Shown: positions 22,989 through 25,511 of the stretch, piece by piece
How the letters are laid out: each line of letters begins with the position of its first letter
How positions within the stretch are numbered: position 1 is the stretch's first letter
Assembly: GCA_020047725.1 (NCBI GenBank)
Contig: JAIFNM010000153.1
Location: forward strand, 1-25,511
Origin: Betaproteobacteria bacterium
GTDB taxonomy: Bacteria; Pseudomonadota; Gammaproteobacteria; Burkholderiales; Rhodocyclaceae
Direction: 5' to 3'
DNA: 25,511 nucleotides
Made by a program: the position numbers and the translations under genes
The notes under the pieces: model-generated
Databases searched by the model: none
What the model saw: only the letters and a program-made list of their open reading frames with translations
Told to the model about the DNA's origin: nothing

Positions 22989-24158
22989 ATGACTTTCAAA
23001 CGCCTCACCGATCTGGACGTTTCAGGCAAACGTGTTTTTATTCGCGCCGACCTGAACGTACCCCAGGATGACAATCTCGCCATTACCGACGACACCCGCG
23101 TCCGTGCCGCACTGCCTGGCATCAAGTACGCGCTCGCCAAGGGTGCTGCCGTGATGGTTACTTCCCACCTTGGCCGTCCTACCGAGGGCGAGTTCAAGCC
23201 TGAAGACTCCCTGGCACCGGTTGCCAAGCGCATGTCTGAACTGCTCGGCAAGGACGTTCGCCTGGTTCAGAACTGGGTTGACGGGGGCTTCGAAGTCAAG
23301 GCTGGTGAAGTTGTCATGCTCGAAAATGCCCGCTGCAACAAGGGCGAGAAGAAATGCAACGACGAACTCTCGCAGAAGATGGCCGCACTTTGCGATGTAT
23401 GGGTAATGGATGCTTTCGGTACCGCACACCGCGCTGAAGCAACTACCTACGGCATGGGCAAGTACGCCAAGATCGCCTGCGCAGGTCCCTGTGTTGCCTC
23501 AGAACTCGAAGCTCTGACCAAAGCATTGGCCCAGCCGGCTCATCCGATGGTCGCCATCGTTGGCGGCTCCAAAGTGTCGACTAAGCTGACGGTGCTGGAA
23601 AGCCTCTCGTCGAAAGTCGACCAACTCGTCGTTGGGGGCGGTATTGCCAATACATTTCTGCTAGCGTCTGGCAAAAATATCGGCAAGTCGCTTGCCGAGC
23701 GCGACCTTGTAGATCAGGCCAAGGCCGTCATGGCCAAGGTCAAGGTTCCGTTGCCCACCGACGTCGTCTGTGCCAAGGAGTTCTCGGCGACCGCCGTTGC
23801 AACAGTAAAGAGTGTCAATGACGTCGCAGACGACGACATGATCCTTGATATCGGTCCGGATTCGGCAAAAGCGCTGGCTGAAATCATCGCCAACGCGGGC
23901 ACAGTAGTATGGAACGGTCCGGTCGGCGTATTCGAGATGGACGCATTTGCCAACGGCACCAAGGCTCTGGCGGCCGCTGTCGCCACGTCCAAGGCCTTCA
24001 CCCTGGCCGGTGGCGGTGATACCGTCTCAGCCATCAATGCCTTCAAGATCGAAGACAAGGTCGGTTACATCTCGACCGCCGGTGGCGCCTTCCTCGAATT
24101 CCTTGAAGGCAAGCGACTCCCCGCCGTCGACATCCTTGAATCCCGGTTCACGGATTAA
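22989..24158 (+). CDS. pgk: Phosphoglycerate kinase
   Basis: Makes ATP and 3-phosphoglycerate from 1,3-bisphosphoglycerate, directly after Gap. The 389-aa protein (E. coli 387) has the N-terminal substrate loop VFIRADLNVPQD, TSHLGRPTEGEF, MDAFGTAHRAEATTYG, VGGSKVSTKL, and the nucleotide-binding WNGPVGVFE and LAGGGDTVSA with ISTAGGAFLEFLEGK. The ribosome binding site is weak (TAGAG about 8 bases upstream of the ATG). It lies 64 bp after gap, with a terminator in between, so its expression depends on read-through or a promoter I cannot identify. No pyruvate kinase or aldolase gene follows here, unlike many related clusters. Confidence 0.97.
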   Translation: MTFKRLTDLDVSGKRVFIRADLNVPQDDNLAITDDTRVRAALPGIKYALAKGAAVMVTSHLGRPTEGEFKPEDSLAPVAKRMSELLGKDVRLVQNWVDGGFEVKAGEVVMLENARCNKGEKKCNDELSQKMAALCDVWVMDAFGTAHRAEATTYGMGKYAKIACAGPCVASELEALTKALAQPAHPMVAIVGGSKVSTKLTVLESLSSKVDQLVVGGGIANTFLLASGKNIGKSLAERDLVDQAKAVMAKVKVPLPTDVVCAKEFSATAVATVKSVNDVADDDMILDIGPDSAKALAEIIANAGTVVWNGPVGVFEMDAFANGTKALAAAVATSKAFTLAGGGDTVSAINAFKIEDKVGYISTAGGAFLEFLEGKRLPAVDILESRFTD

Positions 24159-24182
24159 CTGACGATGTGGCTTTAAATACGA

Positions 24183-24215
24183 AAAGGCAGCCAAAAGGCT
24201 GCCTTTACTATTTTT
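24183..24215 (+). terminator. Intrinsic terminator after pgk
   Basis: AAAGGCAGCC (24183-24192) pairs with GGCTGCCTTT (24197-24206) around an AAAA loop, followed by ACTATTTTT. It begins 25 bases after the pgk stop and separates the glycolytic genes from the carboxylase gene. Confidence 0.88.
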
Positions 24216-24222
24216 CGGCCAA

Positions 24223-24228
24223 TATAAT
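24223..24228 (+). promoter_or_regulatory. Putative -10 box for the acyl-CoA carboxylase gene
   Basis: A perfect TATAAT immediately after the pgk terminator, about 76 bases before the next ATG. The 17-bp upstream position falls inside the terminator stem and reads TGCCTT, a poor -35 match, so an activator or sequence outside the consensus would be needed. Confidence 0.45.
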
Positions 24229-24303
24229 GACAACGGCAAACTTCTGGCTCAATGCCCGAACGAGGAATGCGTTTTTGGCACCAACCATCACTAGGTAATA
24301 CCC

Positions 24304-25511
24304 ATGACAATCGAAAAAAAGCTGATCGAATCCTTGCGCAAAAAGCGCGAACGGATCACCAACTACATCAAACCCGAAAAACTGGAAGCAATGCACGCCA
24401 AAGGCATGCTTTCTGCGCGCGAGCGCGTAAGCGCGCTGTTTGACGAAGGAACCTTTCAGGAACTCGGAATGCACGCGCGTCACAACGCAGTACATTTCGG
24501 CATGGAAGGCCGCGAACTTCCGGCTGACGGCGTAATCACCGGTTCCGGCTACCTCGGAAACAAGCAGGTTGCGGCATTCAGCCAGGATTTCAGCGTTCTG
24601 GCCGGAACGCTTGGCAAAATGCAGGCGCGAAAGATCACGCGCACCATGCGCTATGCTCAGAAGGTCGGCATACCGGTCGTCGCCTTCAAGGACTCCGGCG
24701 GGGCGCGCATTCAGGAAGGCGTAGACGCGCTCTCGGGTTACGGTGATGTCTTCTACTCGAACGTTTTGCTGTCCGGCGTTGTTCCGCAAATTGCCGTCAT
24801 CTGTGGCCCCTGCGCAGGAGGTGCCGCCTACTCGCCTGCGCTGATGGATTTCGTCATCATGACGCGCAAGAATTCCTACATGTGCCTGACCGGGCCGGAA
24901 GTCATCAAGGCTGTCACGGGACGTACGACGACCATTGAAGAAATCGGTAGTGCAGAAATGCACGCCTCGGTCAGCGGCAATGCCCAGTTCATCGCCGAGG
25001 ACGATCAGCACGCGATCGAACTGGTCAAGCACATTCTGTCGTACATGCCGTCCAACAATACTGAAGATCCACCCCACGACCTCTCGACGCCGGTCCATAC
25101 GATGCAGGATCACGGGATTGATGATCTCATCCCGGCCGATCCAAGCGAGCCGCTGGACATGTATGCGATCATCCGGCGCTTAGTCGACAACGGTGAAATG
25201 CTCGAAGTACACGCCAGTTTTGCGCGCAACATCATCGTCGGCTTTGCGCGTTTTTCCGGTGTCGTTGTTGGCATCGTCGCCAATCAACCGATGGTCATGG
25301 CCGGGGCGCTTGACCTCGACGCCGCTGACAAGGTTGCTCGCTTCGTTCGTACCTGTAACGTGTTCAACATTCCATTGGTCACACTCGTCGACGTTCCCGG
25401 CTTCCTTCCGGGTGTTGAAGAAGAGCGTGGCGGCATCATTCGTCACGGCGCCAAGATGCTTTTCGCATTTGCTTCCTGCACCACGCCAAAGATCACGGTC
25501 ATCCTGCGCAA
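24304..25511 (+). CDS. Acyl-CoA carboxylase carboxyltransferase (beta) subunit, partial (3' end outside the window)
   Basis: Biotin-dependent carboxyltransferase of the propionyl-CoA carboxylase / methylmalonyl-CoA decarboxylase alpha family, which moves carboxyl groups between carboxybiotin and an acyl-CoA. 402 complete codons are visible of an expected 510-530. The crotonase-like repeats show FKDSGGARIQEGVDAL and CGPCAGGAAYSPALMDF (acyl-CoA side), and in the C-terminal half NQPMVMAGALDLDAADKVARFVRTC, PLVTLVDVPGFLPGVEEERGGIIRHGAKMLFAFA (biotin side). The start MTIEKKLIESLRKKRERI is typical; the ribosome binding site is only moderate (TAGGTAA). Substrate cannot be settled from this part; propionyl-CoA is the most likely. 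The matching biotin carboxylase subunit should lie beyond the edge. It has a separate promoter from pgk. Confidence 0.9.
   Translation, partial: MTIEKKLIESLRKKRERITNYIKPEKLEAMHAKGMLSARERVSALFDEGTFQELGMHARHNAVHFGMEGRELPADGVITGSGYLGNKQVAAFSQDFSVLAGTLGKMQARKITRTMRYAQKVGIPVVAFKDSGGARIQEGVDALSGYGDVFYSNVLLSGVVPQIAVICGPCAGGAAYSPALMDFVIMTRKNSYMCLTGPEVIKAVTGRTTTIEEIGSAEMHASVSGNAQFIAEDDQHAIELVKHILSYMPSNNTEDPPHDLSTPVHTMQDHGIDDLIPADPSEPLDMYAIIRRLVDNGEMLEVHASFARNIIVGFARFSGVVVGIVANQPMVMAGALDLDAADKVARFVRTCNVFNIPLVTLVDVPGFLPGVEEERGGIIRHGAKMLFAFASCTTPKITVILR

Noticed and set aside
24208..25113. 301-codon minus-strand frame opposite the acyl-CoA carboxylase gene
   Set aside because: Its sequence is Arg/His/Asp-rich and unlike any known protein, and the opposite strand carries a strongly conserved carboxyltransferase.

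Overview
This window looks like a stretch of a betaproteobacterial chromosome, most plausibly from a Rhodocyclales-type organism (Dechloromonas / Azonexus / Accumulibacter-like). That assignment is inferred from protein character, gene content and moderately high GC, because no rRNA or other strict marker is present. The 17 protein genes are nearly all central metabolism. I see no mobile element, CRISPR array, tRNA or rRNA, and the only truncations are the two genes cut by the window edges.

Layout. (1) 1-3133, minus strand: a tight three-gene unit rsmE - polyP:AMP phosphotransferase (two-domain PPK2) - argA (cut by the left edge), with an 8-base start/stop overlap at both junctions. (2) 3189-3743, plus: a thioredoxin-like redoxin, divergent from rsmE across a 55-bp spacer whose single near-symmetric -10 box could serve both directions. 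(3) 3792-6002, minus: a SulP anion transporter fused to STAS and cyclic-nucleotide-binding-like domains. (4) 6242-14991, plus: glgP-glgB-glgX-malQ packed with gaps of 1, -13 and 6 bp, followed by a Lys/Ala/Pro-tailed DUF2934 protein with its own promoter. (5) 15081-21325, minus: pgi-pgm-glgC-glgA, meeting the plus-strand unit at a bidirectional terminator. (6) 21326-21925: a 600-bp region without a convincing gene, holding an FNR-type box, several hairpins and the gap promoter. (7) 21926-24158, plus: gap and pgk separated by an intrinsic terminator. (8) 24304 to the right edge, plus: the carboxyltransferase subunit of a biotin-dependent acyl-CoA carboxylase.

How the genes work together. Pgi, Pgm, GlgC and GlgA form the route fructose-6-P -> glucose-6-P -> glucose-1-P -> ADP-glucose -> alpha-1,4-glucan. 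GlgB branches the polymer. GlgP, GlgX and MalQ degrade and recycle it. GapA and Pgk carry the triose-phosphates onward with ATP formation. The nearby polyP:AMP phosphotransferase is a second reserve-linked function, giving ADP from AMP and polyphosphate. Glycogen, polyP and acyl-CoA carboxylase genes together recall the metabolism of polyphosphate- or glycogen-accumulating betaproteobacteria, but this is suggestive only.

No clearly new multi-gene system is visible. The best leads for something undescribed are the FNR-type box and structured intergenic region between pgi and gap, the glgC-glgA intercistronic hairpin, the DUF2934 tail protein beside the glycogen genes, and a SulP fusion whose nucleotide-binding domain has lost its usual glutamate.
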